64,000 nucleotides of DNA from Actinomycetaceae bacterium MB13-C1-2 (GCA_035621235.1 CP141731.1:1116001-1180000); one strand, 5' to 3'. Shown: positions 33,151-43,237, counted from the first letter of the stretch. Numbers and translations: made by a program. The notes: a model not told the origin generated them from the letters alone.

Positions 33151-35070
33151 CTACTCAACGGTCACCGACTTTGCCAGGTTCCGCGGCTGGTCCACGTCGA
33201 GTCCTTTGGCGGATGCGAGCGAGCAAGCAAACAGCTGAAGCGGGATCACCTGTAACAGCGGGAGGAAAAGCGTCGGAGCGGGTGGCACCCTGAAAACGGT
33301 GTCGGCAAACGCATCGACCGAGCTATCTCCCTCCTCAGCAACCACGATGGTTGTTGCACCCCTGGCTTTCACCTGTTCGATGTTCGACACGACCTTCGAG
33401 TGCAGTTCTGGCCGCCTGGGCGTCGGAACAATGATGATCACGGGCATTCCCGGCTCAACTAGGGCGATCGGCCCGTGCTTCAGCTCGCCCGCCGCGAATC
33501 CCTCGGCGTGAATGTAGGCGATCTCCTTGAGTTTCAAGGCACCCTCCATCGCCACTGGGTATCCGACGTGACGTCCCAGGAAAATAACCGAATCGGCGTC
33601 CGCCATTGAGGTCGCGACCTGGCGCACTGTTTCCGCAGAATCCAAAACCTTCTGCATCTTGTCTGGGATGCCTCCCAGTTCTTCCAGATACCCCAGAACC
33701 TCGTCAATGTACTTGTTTCCTCTAATTTGTGCCAGGTAAAGACCGAGGATATAGGTTGCCGTCACCTGTGCCGTGAATGCCTTGGTCGAGGCAACAGCGA
33801 TCTCCGGTCCCGCGTGCGTAAGTAGCAGAGCATCTGACTCCCGAGCGATGGTTGAACCTGGAGTGTTCACTATGGCAATAACTCGGGCGCCTTGGTTCCG
33901 GGCATGTCGAATCGCCTGGATCGTGTCCATGGTTTCTCCGGACTGAGAGATGGCGACTACCAGGGTTTTCTCACTTACAACGGGGTCGCGGTAGCGGAAC
34001 TCGTGTGCCAGTTCCACCTCGACCGGAATTCGACACCAGTGCTCGATGGCGTACCGGGCCACCTGTCCCGCGTACGCGGCGGTGCCACAGGCAATAATGA
34101 TCATCTTGTCGGCCCGGCGCAGAACATCAGCGGAGATCCGGACCTCGTCCAGCGCCAGATTGCCGTCCGCATCGAGGCGATCAGCGAGGGTGTCGAAGGT
34201 GCTTCGTGGCTGCTCAAAGATCTCCTTCTCCATAAAGGTCTCCCAGCCGTCTTTGCTGGCTCGGTCACGTAGGAAGTCGACGTTCAGCTTCTTTGGGGCC
34301 ACGGGGTTGCCCGAGCGGTCGACAACAGTAACAGCCGAGGGAGTCACTGCGACCACCTGGTCCTGATCGATTTCCAGGGCCGAGGTCGTATAGTCCGCGA
34401 ATGCCAGGGCATCTGAGCCGAGGAAGTTCTCGCCGTCTCCGACACCGATAACTAGTGGAGAGGAGCGCCTCGCGGCGACCACTGTACGCGACGCCCCCGC
34501 GCAGGACGCAAGGAGCGTATAGCCGCCGACAAGCCTCTTGGTGACGGCCAGCATCGCAGAGAAGAGGCGGCGAGCCTGCTCCTCGTCTTCGGCCTCTGCT
34601 CCTTCAAGGACACCATTCCAGAGTGGCAGTAGGGGGTCCTTCATGGCGCGCGACAGCAGGTGTACCACCACCTCGGTGTCGGTATCCGAGGTGAACTCCT
34701 GTCCCTCGGCCCGCAACTCTTGCGCAAGAACACTGGCGTTCTCGATGATGCCGTTGTGAACCAGTGCGACCAGGCCATCGCTTGAGACCTGCGGGTGAGC
34801 GTTTGCCTCGGACGGCTCCCCGTGGGTTGCCCAGCGCGTGTGGCCAATGGCACTTGTAGCGGGTAGAGGTGGGTTCAACTCAAGGGCGTCCTTTAGAACC
34901 GAGAGCTTCCCCGTGCGTCGGATCACTGTTGGAACCAGTCGATCGGGGCTGTTCAAGGCTATTCCTGCCGAGTCATAGCCGCGATACTCAAGTCTTGAGA
35001 GACCGGAGAGGACCACCTCCTCCGCTCGCTGCGTCTGCTTACTTCCAACGTATCCGACGATTCCACACAT
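33151..35070 (-). CDS. glmS: Glutamine-fructose-6-phosphate aminotransferase (isomerizing)
   Basis: A 639-residue enzyme that makes glucosamine-6-phosphate from fructose-6-phosphate and glutamine, the first step to UDP-GlcNAc for peptidoglycan. The N-terminal class II glutaminase starts MCGIVGYVG with catalytic Cys2. Two SIS domains follow (IIACGTAAYAGQVARY and SQSGETMDT; VIFLGRHVGYPVAMEGALKL). The conserved C-terminal NLAKSVTVE is complete. It lies 47 bp downstream of gltD on the same strand, suggesting a gltB-gltD-glmS unit. No glmS ribozyme signature was recognised in that short gap. Confidence 0.96.
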   Translation of the reverse strand: MCGIVGYVGSKQTQRAEEVVLSGLSRLEYRGYDSAGIALNSPDRLVPTVIRRTGKLSVLKDALELNPPLPATSAIGHTRWATHGEPSEANAHPQVSSDGLVALVHNGIIENASVLAQELRAEGQEFTSDTDTEVVVHLLSRAMKDPLLPLWNGVLEGAEAEDEEQARRLFSAMLAVTKRLVGGYTLLASCAGASRTVVAARRSSPLVIGVGDGENFLGSDALAFADYTTSALEIDQDQVVAVTPSAVTVVDRSGNPVAPKKLNVDFLRDRASKDGWETFMEKEIFEQPRSTFDTLADRLDADGNLALDEVRISADVLRRADKMIIIACGTAAYAGQVARYAIEHWCRIPVEVELAHEFRYRDPVVSEKTLVVAISQSGETMDTIQAIRHARNQGARVIAIVNTPGSTIARESDALLLTHAGPEIAVASTKAFTAQVTATYILGLYLAQIRGNKYIDEVLGYLEELGGIPDKMQKVLDSAETVRQVATSMADADSVIFLGRHVGYPVAMEGALKLKEIAYIHAEGFAAGELKHGPIALVEPGMPVIIIVPTPRRPELHSKVVSNIEQVKARGATTIVVAEEGDSSVDAFADTVFRVPPAPTLFLPLLQVIPLQLFACSLASAKGLDVDQPRNLAKSVTVE

Positions 35071-35117
35071 AGGCCTACCTCTGGGCTTGGGTTTTCGATA
35101 TTACGCTCCCCAGAGGG

Positions 35118-36578
35118 CTAGGGGCGGTATTGAAGGTCTGTCGGCGCGATCGGTGCGGGTAGTTCCGTTTGGCCGCGCAGGTACTCATCGACCGCCGCCG
35201 CCGCCGAACGTCCTTCTGCAATCGCCCAAACAATCAGGGACTGTCCGCGTCCCGCGTCTCCGGCAACAAAGACACCTGGACGAGGAGTTGCCCATTCGTC
35301 GTTTCGCACTATTCGCCCGCGCTCGTCAACTGGAAGCGCGAGTTGTTCGATCAATCCGGCGCGCTCAACGCCGACGAATCCCATGGCGAGGAAAACTAGC
35401 TGGGCGGGAATCAGCCTTTCGGTTCCCGGAACAACCTTCAGTGCGCCTCCCTCGAACGTCACGTCGTTTAGCTTGAGATGAGTGACCGAACCGGAGTCAT
35501 CACTGTCCACAAACTCCGCGGTGGAAACCGAGTAGACACGCTCTCCGCCTTCCTCGTGCGCCGAAGCAACCCGGAAGGTCATCGGGTAGGTTGGCCACGG
35601 GTCGCGGGCCGTTCGCTCGGTTGCTGGCCTGGGCATGATCTCAAGAGAGGTAACGGACTTGGCGCCCTGACGGATCGCGGTACCGAGGCAGTCAGCACCC
35701 GTGTCGCCACCGCCGATGATGACGACATCTTTGCCCTTGGCGGAGATCCAGCCCTCGGATTCAGTTCCGAGGACGTGTTTGGTGGAGCGGGTCAGGTAGT
35801 CGACGGCCTGGTATATGCCATCTAACTCCCGTCCCTTGATTGGGAGGTCTCGCGGTGCGGTGGCGCCATTGGCGAGTACTAGAGCGTCGAAACGCTCGAG
35901 AAGGTCATCGCCGGTGACGTCCGTTCCGACGTTCACCCCGGTGTAGAAACGGGTTCCCTCTTCCCGCATCTGGTCGAGGCGTCGGTCGAGGATGTGCTTT
36001 TCCATCTTGAACTCGGGAATGCCGTAGCGCATTAGACCGCCGATGGCGTCTGCCCGCTCAAAGACGGCGACCGTGTGGCCGGAGCGCGTCAGTTGTTGTG
36101 CGGCTGCAAGGCCAGCAGGACCGGATCCAATTACTGCCACCGTGTATCCGGTGAGCTGGTTCGGAATCCGCGGAACTACCCAGCCCTCCTCGAACGCGTG
36201 CTCGGCAATCGTCTTCTCAACGTTCTTGATCGTTACGGCGGGCTGGTTGATCGACAGGACGCAACCGGCCTCACAGGGGGCGGGACAGAGACGTCCCGTG
36301 AACTCCGGAAAGTTGTTGGTGGCATGCAGTCGTTCACTTGCTGCGAGCCAATCACTCTTCCAGCTCAGCGTGTTCCACTCAGGGATCAGGTTTCCCAGCG
36401 GGCAGGCGAAGTGGCAGAAAGCGACGCCACAGTCCATGCAGCGACCGGCCTGACGTTCGACTGCCTGCAACTGCTGCTCCTGGTACACCTCTTTGTAGTC
36501 ACGGATGCGAACCGGGACCGGACGAGAGGTGGGGAGCTCGCGCTCGCGGACCTTCAGGAAGCCTTTTGGATCAGCCAT
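35118..36578 (-). CDS. gltD: Glutamate synthase small subunit
   Basis: A 486-residue flavoprotein subunit of NADPH-glutamate synthase. The N-terminal Fe-S region has CMDCGVAFCHFACPLGN and CPAPCEAGCVL. The FAD-binding site is VAVIGSGPAGLAAAQQL, the NADPH site is DVVIIGGGDTGADCLG, and the C-terminal FAD motif is GVFVAGDAGRGQSL. ATG 36578 overlaps the end of gltB by 8 nt, and the protein then starts MADPKGFLKVRERELP, the usual beginning. It supplies electrons to GltB. Confidence 0.95.
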   Translation of the reverse strand: MADPKGFLKVRERELPTSRPVPVRIRDYKEVYQEQQLQAVERQAGRCMDCGVAFCHFACPLGNLIPEWNTLSWKSDWLAASERLHATNNFPEFTGRLCPAPCEAGCVLSINQPAVTIKNVEKTIAEHAFEEGWVVPRIPNQLTGYTVAVIGSGPAGLAAAQQLTRSGHTVAVFERADAIGGLMRYGIPEFKMEKHILDRRLDQMREEGTRFYTGVNVGTDVTGDDLLERFDALVLANGATAPRDLPIKGRELDGIYQAVDYLTRSTKHVLGTESEGWISAKGKDVVIIGGGDTGADCLGTAIRQGAKSVTSLEIMPRPATERTARDPWPTYPMTFRVASAHEEGGERVYSVSTAEFVDSDDSGSVTHLKLNDVTFEGGALKVVPGTERLIPAQLVFLAMGFVGVERAGLIEQLALPVDERGRIVRNDEWATPRPGVFVAGDAGRGQSLIVWAIAEGRSAAAAVDEYLRGQTELPAPIAPTDLQYRP

Positions 36579-39500
36579 GGGACACCTCCAGGATTTGCTG
36601 CCATACTTCTGCGTCATCGATGTCGCGTCCATCAGCCTTTGCTTGGGCCAGGATTGCATGGACGGACGCATACTGCTTGGGTTCTAGTCGGGTAAACCGT
36701 GCGAGTGAAGAGGGAAGGTAGGCCAGGAGCTTTCTGGCTACGTCCGAATCAGTCAGTTCGACGTGCCGGTGAAGCAGTCGCACGACCTCTTCACCCTCGA
36801 CATCTGACAGACCGCGGACATCGAGTTCCTCGGCCACCTGTTCGTTGAGCAGTTCCGGATCAAAATCCAGAAGGTAGGCGACACCACCCGACATACCCGC
36901 TGCAACGTTTCGACCTGTCGGACCCAGAATGAGGGCACGACCGCCAGTCATATATTCGAGCGCGTGATCACCACAGCCCTCGGCAACGATCGTGGCGCCG
37001 GAGCAACGAACGCCGAACCGTTCGCCAACTTTGCCTCGGATGTGGAGTTCGCCTGACGTTGCCCCATAGGCCACGACGTTGCCCGCAATCGTGTTTTTAT
37101 TGGGGTCGAACAGCGCGGTTCGCGCGGGAGTTACTGCGATGGTTCCACCGCACAGGGACTTACCCACGTAGTCGTTGGCATCTCCAAAGACCGAGATCTC
37201 GACGCCCTGGGGGAGGAACGCTCCAAGCGACTGGCCCGCCGAACCGGTTAGCCGGATAGAGATGGTTCCTTTTTCCATGCCATCGTCCCCGTAGCGCTTG
37301 GCTATCTCGTGGCCCAGCATCGTTCCAGTGGAGCGGTCGGTATTACGAATCTCCGTGTCGATCTGGACTTTCTCACCGCGCTTGAGCGCGGGCGCCGAGA
37401 GCAGGATGAGCCGACGATCCAGGACCTCGTCAAGATCATGTTCCTGGTCCCGCACCTGATGCAGGGACGAACCTGGACGCGGTTCGATGCGTTGGAAGAT
37501 TGGTGCTAGATCGAGTCCGTCTGCTTTCCAGTGGTCGATCGCTTCGGTGACATCAAGCAGATCAGTTCTGCCAACGGCTTCTTCGATTGAGCGAAGTCCC
37601 AGAGCCGCGAGTAGCTCTCTGACTTGCTCTGCAATATAGGTGAAGAAGTTTATGACGTACTCGGGTTTACCCGAAAAGCGGGCGCGAAGCTCTGGGTTCT
37701 GGGTCGCGACACCGACGGGGCAGGTGTCTTTTTGGCAGACGCGCATCATGATGCAACCCGAGACCACCAGCGGGGCAGTTGCGAAGCCAAATTCTTCAGC
37801 CCCAAGCAGTGCTGCGATGATGACATCTCGTCCGGTCTTGAGTTGACCGTCGGCCTGGACAACCACGCGATCGCGCAGGTCGTTGAGAACCAGGGTCTGT
37901 TGGGCTTCGGCCAGTCCAAGTTCCCAAGGTGCGCCCGCGTGCTTGAGTGAAGTCAGAGGCGCAGCCCCCGTGCCTCCATCAGCCCCAGAGATAAGCACAA
38001 CGTCGGCATGCGCCTTAGCAACGCCTGCCGCGACGGTGCCAACGCCAATCTCCGAAACGAGCTTCACATGAATCCTGGCCTCCGGGTTTGAGTTCTTCAG
38101 GTCGTAGATGAGCTGCTTCAAGTCCTCAATCGAGTAAATATCGTGATGAGGCGGAGGCGAAATCAGTCCAACTCCGGGAGTTGAGTGTCGTTCCTTGGCG
38201 ACCCACGGGTAGACCTTTGCGGCAGGAAGCTGTCCTCCCTCGCCCGGCTTTGCTCCCTGAGCCATCTTGATTTGGATGTCGCGAGCGTGTGTCAGGTAGT
38301 CGGCAGTTACGCCGAAACGTCCGGAAGCGACCTGCTTGATAGCTGAGTTGAGTAGCGGGTCCCGCAAACGTTCCGGGGATTCGCCTCCCTCTCCGGTGTT
38401 AGACCTGCCACCCAGGGTGTTCATGGCGATCGCCATAGTTTCGTGTGCTTCCTTAGAAATCGAGCCAAATGACATGGCGCCGGTCGCAAACCGTTTCACG
38501 ATCTCGGAGACCGGCTCGACTTCCTCGAGGGGAACGGGCTCGACTTCCTCAAGTTTCATACGCATTAGGCCGCGTAGGGTCATGAGTCTCTTCGCCTGGT
38601 CGTCGACTCCGTCGGTGTAGGCGCGGAACACTTCCCTGGATTCGGTGCGAGTCGCGGTCTGCAGCCTGGCGATGGTCTGGGGGTTGAACAGGTGAGCCTC
38701 GCCCTCCCGGCGCCATTTGTATTCACCACCCACTCCCAGTGTCCGGTGTGCTGGAGAGATCCCGGAGGGCGGATATGCCACTTCATGCCTCGAAGCGACT
38801 TCAGCGGCAATCACATCGATTCCCACACCGCCAAGGGGCGAGATGGTTCCGGTGAAATAGCGGTCAACGAACTCTTGGCTGAGGCCGATTGCCTGGAATA
38901 CTTGAGCGCCACAGTAGGAAGAAACCGTAGAGATCCCCATTTTGGACATCACCTTTAGCACTCCCTTGCCAAGGGCCTTGAGGACATTCTTCACCGCTAC
39001 CTCGGCAGAGGTGTCGCCCAGCAGTCCCTCGCTGGCCATCGTCTCGACAGATTCAACGGCGAGATACGGATTAACTGCGATTGCACCGTAGCCGATGAGC
39101 AACGCCACGTGGTGCACTTCCCGCACGTCACCCGCTTCGACAATCAGACCAACCTGAGTGCGGGTTTTTCTCTTCAGTAGATGGTGGTGGAGGGCCGAGG
39201 TTGCTAGGAGCGAGGGGATCGGCGCCAGCTCAGCGTTTGACTCCCGGTCGGAGAGAATCAGGAAGGAGACGCCCTCTTCGATGGCTTCGTCCGCTTCGGC
39301 GAAGATCCGCTGGAGCGACTCTTCGAGGGTTTCACCTCCGCCAGAATTTCGATAGAGGCAGCGCAGGACCCGTGATTTGAGGCCTTTTCCGCCGCTTGCA
39401 CTTCCAATATGGGTGATCTGTGCCAGTTCGTCCGAGCTGATAACGGGAAAGTCGAGTTCTAACTTCCGGGCGTGTGCACGACTATCAACCAAAAGATTGG

Positions 39501-41145
39501 GCTGAGCTCCCGAGACTGTGCGAAGCGAGGTCACTAGTTCTTCACGGATTGCGTCAAGTGGGGGGTTAGTGACCTGTGCAAACAACTCTGTGAAGTAGTC
39601 GAATAGCAAACGAGGTCGATCAGAGAGGACAGCAATCGGCGTATCGGATCCCATCGAGCCGATCGCTTCGGCCCCGGTCATGGCCATGGGCGCCAAGATG
39701 ACGTCAAGGTCTTCCTGGGTATAGCCGAATTCCTGTTGCCTTCGTAGGACGGAAGACTGGGTGTGTCCGATGTGCTCGCGGGTCGGAAGATCGGAAAGAG
39801 AAACCATCTCCTCGTCGATCCACTGTTGCCAGGGTTGCATGGTCGCTAGTTCGCGTTTGATCTGTGCATCAGGGACAATCGCACCCTTTTCCAGATCGAT
39901 CAGGAACATCATCCCAGGCTCAAGTCGCCCCTTTGCCTTTATGCGACTATCGGGGATATCTAGAACTCCGGTCTCGGAGGCAAAAACGACCAGATCATCG
40001 TCGGTGATCTGCCACCGCCCCGGGCGCAGGCCGTTTCGGTCCATGATGGCTCCGACAATTGACCCGTCGGTAAAGGTGACGGCGGCAGGGCCGTCCCAGG
40101 GCTCCATTAGGCACGAGGCGTATCTGTAGAAGCTACGGAGCTCCGGATCCATCTGCTCGTTATTCTCCCAGGCTTCCGGAATGAGCATCGCCACGGCATG
40201 CGGCAGTGAGCGTCCGGTCAGAGCGAGAAGTTCAAGCACTTCGTCAAGCGATGCGGAGTCGGAGTCCACCTCTGAAGTTATGGGGAGCAATGGCTTGATG
40301 CTTCCCAGAAGTTCGCTATGGAGCTTGCTCTCGCGGGCATGCATCCAGTTTCGGTTGCCTCGAACCGTGTTGATCTCTCCGTTGTGCGCAATCATGCGGA
40401 ACGGCTGCGCCAGCTTCCAAGACGGGAAAGTATTGGTTGAGAACCTGGAGTGGACCAACGCCAGCCGGGAGGTAAGGGAGGGATGGGACAGGTCTAGGAA
40501 GAAGCTTGAGAGCTGCTCGGTCGTTAGCATTCCCTTATAGATAAGGGTGCGAGTACTGAGCCCGGTCATGTAGACCTCAGCTTCACGTTCGGCACGTCGT
40601 CTCACCCGGTACGCGGCTATATCGAGGGTGGATCCGCTCAGGTCGGAATCACGGGAGGTGACTAGAAGGTGGCGAAACACGGGCATTGAACCGCGGGCCG
40701 TCGGACCGATGCTGCTGTCGTCAATCGGCACGTCTCGCCAGGCAATCACGCGTAGCCCCTCCTCACGCACGATTCTTTCAACCGCTGCGACGGCGCGGGA
40801 TAACTCGACGCGTCCCTCGTGCGAACCGGGAAGAAAGACCAACCCCGCTGCGTACGAGCCTGGCTTGGGAAGATCGGGGCGCACTGTTGATCGGAAGAAC
40901 TCGTCGGGCATCTGGATAAGGAGGCCCGCACCGTCCCCGGTGTTGACTTCTGCTCCCACGGCCCCGCGGTGATCTAAACGCTCAAGGGCAGTGATGCCCT
41001 GACGGACGATGCTATGGGTTGGGGGTCCCGAGAGCGTCGCGACAAATGCGACGCCGCACGCGTCGTGTTCGTACGAGGGGTCGTAGAGTCCTGTGCGTGC
41101 CGGGACTCCGGTATGCACTCTGGACTGCGGTTGGGATCGGTTCAC
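36571..41145 (-). CDS. gltB: Glutamate synthase large subunit
   Basis: A 1524-residue protein. With GltD it converts glutamine and 2-oxoglutarate into two glutamates. A 29-residue propeptide precedes catalytic Cys30 (EHDACGVAF) of the class II glutaminase domain. The central domain, the FMN-binding synthase domain (ATGAMSFGSISKEAHETMA and ISGADGGTGAAPLTS) and the 3Fe-4S cysteines (CIMMRVCQKDTCPVG) follow. The C-terminal beta-helix GXGXG-type domain completes it. The start is GTG 41145 behind AGGAG. It is first in the operon with gltD and glmS, and divergent from amtB-glnK. Confidence 0.96.
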   Translation of the reverse strand: MNRSQPQSRVHTGVPARTGLYDPSYEHDACGVAFVATLSGPPTHSIVRQGITALERLDHRGAVGAEVNTGDGAGLLIQMPDEFFRSTVRPDLPKPGSYAAGLVFLPGSHEGRVELSRAVAAVERIVREEGLRVIAWRDVPIDDSSIGPTARGSMPVFRHLLVTSRDSDLSGSTLDIAAYRVRRRAEREAEVYMTGLSTRTLIYKGMLTTEQLSSFFLDLSHPSLTSRLALVHSRFSTNTFPSWKLAQPFRMIAHNGEINTVRGNRNWMHARESKLHSELLGSIKPLLPITSEVDSDSASLDEVLELLALTGRSLPHAVAMLIPEAWENNEQMDPELRSFYRYASCLMEPWDGPAAVTFTDGSIVGAIMDRNGLRPGRWQITDDDLVVFASETGVLDIPDSRIKAKGRLEPGMMFLIDLEKGAIVPDAQIKRELATMQPWQQWIDEEMVSLSDLPTREHIGHTQSSVLRRQQEFGYTQEDLDVILAPMAMTGAEAIGSMGSDTPIAVLSDRPRLLFDYFTELFAQVTNPPLDAIREELVTSLRTVSGAQPNLLVDSRAHARKLELDFPVISSDELAQITHIGSASGGKGLKSRVLRCLYRNSGGGETLEESLQRIFAEADEAIEEGVSFLILSDRESNAELAPIPSLLATSALHHHLLKRKTRTQVGLIVEAGDVREVHHVALLIGYGAIAVNPYLAVESVETMASEGLLGDTSAEVAVKNVLKALGKGVLKVMSKMGISTVSSYCGAQVFQAIGLSQEFVDRYFTGTISPLGGVGIDVIAAEVASRHEVAYPPSGISPAHRTLGVGGEYKWRREGEAHLFNPQTIARLQTATRTESREVFRAYTDGVDDQAKRLMTLRGLMRMKLEEVEPVPLEEVEPVSEIVKRFATGAMSFGSISKEAHETMAIAMNTLGGRSNTGEGGESPERLRDPLLNSAIKQVASGRFGVTADYLTHARDIQIKMAQGAKPGEGGQLPAAKVYPWVAKERHSTPGVGLISPPPHHDIYSIEDLKQLIYDLKNSNPEARIHVKLVSEIGVGTVAAGVAKAHADVVLISGADGGTGAAPLTSLKHAGAPWELGLAEAQQTLVLNDLRDRVVVQADGQLKTGRDVIIAALLGAEEFGFATAPLVVSGCIMMRVCQKDTCPVGVATQNPELRARFSGKPEYVINFFTYIAEQVRELLAALGLRSIEEAVGRTDLLDVTEAIDHWKADGLDLAPIFQRIEPRPGSSLHQVRDQEHDLDEVLDRRLILLSAPALKRGEKVQIDTEIRNTDRSTGTMLGHEIAKRYGDDGMEKGTISIRLTGSAGQSLGAFLPQGVEISVFGDANDYVGKSLCGGTIAVTPARTALFDPNKNTIAGNVVAYGATSGELHIRGKVGERFGVRCSGATIVAEGCGDHALEYMTGGRALILGPTGRNVAAGMSGGVAYLLDFDPELLNEQVAEELDVRGLSDVEGEEVVRLLHRHVELTDSDVARKLLAYLPSSLARFTRLEPKQYASVHAILAQAKADGRDIDDAEVWQQILEVSHG

Positions 41146-41552
41146 GAGATCTCCTTATGGCCGCCAGCTTATTTACGTAATTACTGCCTTTTGTGTATCT
41201 AAAGGTTTAGTAAATACATAGTTTGTCTGACCTAAGAGTCGGACTTGCAAGCTAATACTAGTCAGAATTCCAGGCCGTCAAATGACTATTAGTTACCAAA
41301 TCGTTATTTATCGGCATTTCGAAACATTAGCGAAGTAAACACATGGGGAAAACATGACTAAAAACAGCCTAAAGATATGTATTTACTTTAATAAATGGGG
41401 TTGTACTGAGGCGGAGGCCACTTGATTTTGAGGAAAAGCGCCAGTTCGATAACAAATACATAACGGGCCGTTTTTTGGATACGGCTACGTGGCACGGCTG
41501 GTCAGTTCTTACTTTGAATCGTCAATGTTCCACACAACAGGAAGGCGGCACG
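41146..41552. promoter_or_regulatory. gltB/amtB divergent control region with repeated 12-bp motif
   Basis: This AT-rich 407-bp region holds AGTAAATACATA at 41209-41220 and, as an exact inverted copy, at 41376-41387. Near copies are AGTAAACACATG (41334-41345, 10/12) and AACAAATACATA (41451-41462, 10/12). Related 12-mers lie upstream of glnA. Separately GTTAC-N6-GTTAT (41292-41307) is a weak match to the GlnR half-site pattern. The repeated motif does not resemble the AmtR box that I know, so the binding protein is open. Confidence 0.55.
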
Positions 41553-42812
41553 ATGCTAGAACTAGACACCGGCGCAACAGCCTGGATGCTCACATCTGCA
41601 TCCCTAGTACTTCTGATGACCCCGGCCCTCGCTCTCTTCTATGGAGGCATGAGTCGGCAGAAGTCCGCTTTGAACATGATGATGATGGTTTTCGGCGTGA
41701 TTGCGGTTGTAGCCGTCATCTACCCGCTATGGGGTTGGTCGATGACGTATGGTGGTGAGTCCATCGCTGGGATCTTTGCCAACCCGTTTACACAGTTCGG
41801 GCTTGACGGAACGTTCGATGGCAACGCTCTGGACGACTTTGGAGTTCCGGCATGGGTCGGGGTGGCCTTCCAATCAACGTTCGCCATCATCACGGTTGCC
41901 CTTATCGCTGGTTCTCTTGCAGAACGCGTGAAGTTTGGAACCTGGTTGGCTTTTGCGACACTCTGGGTGACTTTTGCATACTTTCCGATGGCACACATGG
42001 TTTGGGGCGGGGGTCTTCTTTCCGGCGACGGCCCGATCGCCGCTATGACCGGGGTCGCGCCTATCGACTTCGCGGGTGGCACGGTTGTCCACATCAATGC
42101 GGGTATGGCTGCACTGGTGATTGCCCTGTTGATCGGTAAACGTCGTAAGTTTGGCAAGGAAGATATGCGGCCACACAACCTTCCGCTGATCATGCTTGGC
42201 TCTGGACTGCTGTTTTTCGGTTGGTTTGGATTCAACGGGGGCTCCGCGTTCACGGCTGATGGGCTGGCTGGTATGGCGTGGGTCAACACCACTACGGCAG
42301 CGGGTGCGGCGATGCTCGGTTGGATGCTTTACGAAACTATTACCCGAAAGCATGCAACCTCTCTTGGTGCTGCATCGGGAATCGTTGCGGGCCTGGTAGC
42401 GATCACTCCCGCTGCGGGAGCTCTGAGTCCTGTTGGCTCGATCGTTCTTGGGCTCATCTCCGGTGCTACCTGTGCGGCAGCCGTCGGCCTTAAATACAGA
42501 TTCGGTTTTGATGACTCTCTTGACGTGGTGGGGGTACACCTGGTTGGTGGACTAGTAGGCACTGTTCTGATCGGCTTCCTGGCGACTGAGGGTGGACTGT
42601 TCTATGGCGGAGGACTCGGTCTTCTGATCACCCAGTTCCTAATTGCCGTGGCTGCACTGTTGGTCTCAGGTGTTGTCACCTTCTTGATTGCCAAGTTGCT
42701 ACAGGTGACACTCGGATGGCGAATCACCGATGAGGAAGAGGTAGTCGGAATCGACCTCACACAGCATGCCGAAACCGCCTATGATTCGCCGACACTGGTC
42801 GGTCGAATCTGA
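41553..42812 (+). CDS. amtB: Ammonium transporter
   Basis: A 419-residue Amt-family channel with about eleven membrane segments. Recognisable motifs are MTPALALFYGGMSRQKSALN, FGWFGFNGGSAF and the twin-His region with VVHINAGMAALV and VGVHLVGGLVGTVL. ATG 41553 follows AGGAAGG and gives the family start; the open frame upstream is not part of it. Amt proteins have a cleaved or first-helix N-terminus facing out. glnK follows after 14 bp, so PII can block the channel when nitrogen is plentiful. Confidence 0.95.
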   Translation: MLELDTGATAWMLTSASLVLLMTPALALFYGGMSRQKSALNMMMMVFGVIAVVAVIYPLWGWSMTYGGESIAGIFANPFTQFGLDGTFDGNALDDFGVPAWVGVAFQSTFAIITVALIAGSLAERVKFGTWLAFATLWVTFAYFPMAHMVWGGGLLSGDGPIAAMTGVAPIDFAGGTVVHINAGMAALVIALLIGKRRKFGKEDMRPHNLPLIMLGSGLLFFGWFGFNGGSAFTADGLAGMAWVNTTTAAGAAMLGWMLYETITRKHATSLGAASGIVAGLVAITPAAGALSPVGSIVLGLISGATCAAAVGLKYRFGFDDSLDVVGVHLVGGLVGTVLIGFLATEGGLFYGGGLGLLITQFLIAVAALLVSGVVTFLIAKLLQVTLGWRITDEEEVVGIDLTQHAETAYDSPTLVGRI

Positions 42813-42826
42813 GATAAGGAACTGAA

Positions 42827-43165
42827 ATGAAACTGATTACCGCGGTTATTCAACCAACACAGGTGGCCTCAGTTCGACAGGCGCTTGCGTTCGTGGGCCT
42901 CAATGGAGCAACCATCACGGGAGTCTCTGGTATTGGCCAGCAGAAAGGGCACAGCGAATACTACCGAGGTGCAAATTACAATCCGGCCATGATCCCGAAG
43001 ATCAAGGTCGAGACGCTGGTGGCTGACGAGTTGCTTGAGGAGGCGCTCAGTGCAATCGTCACGGCTGCGCATACCGGAAATATAGGAGATGGGAAGGTCT
43101 GGGTGACCAATGTTGAAGAGGTAATCCGGGTCCGGACCGGTGAAAGAGGCCCGGAGGCTCTATAG
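42827..43165 (+). CDS. glnK: PII nitrogen regulatory protein
   Basis: A 112-residue PII protein. The T-loop reads GQQKGHSEYYRGANYNPAMI and includes Tyr51 (RGANY), the residue modified by uridylylation or, in actinobacteria, adenylylation. The B-loop is TGNIGDGKVWV. PII senses 2-oxoglutarate and ATP/ADP and binds AmtB, encoded directly upstream. With GlnA here lacking the adenylylation Tyr, this protein probably acts on AmtB or a transcription factor rather than through GlnE. Confidence 0.95.
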   Translation: MKLITAVIQPTQVASVRQALAFVGLNGATITGVSGIGQQKGHSEYYRGANYNPAMIPKIKVETLVADELLEEALSAIVTAAHTGNIGDGKVWVTNVEEVIRVRTGERGPEAL

Positions 43166-43237
43166 CTCCGCGCTCCCTCGCCTGGCCCCGCCTCGCCTCG
43201 CCCGCGCGCCTTCACTCCCACTCGCTCACCCTCGTGC

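Noticed and set aside
35071-35117. glmS ribozyme in front of glmS
   Set aside because: The gap is only 47 bp, far too short for the ribozyme, and none of its conserved core was seen.
41292-41307. GTTAC-N6-GTTAT as a GlnR box upstream of gltB/amtB
   Set aside because: The second half-site deviates from the GlnR consensus and only one such pair was found; kept only as a weak alternative to the repeated 12-bp motif.
43166-43237. Low-complexity CCTCGCC-type stretch after glnK
   Set aside because: Short imperfect repeats of CGCCTCGCC are present, but they are too few and irregular to be called a repeat array.
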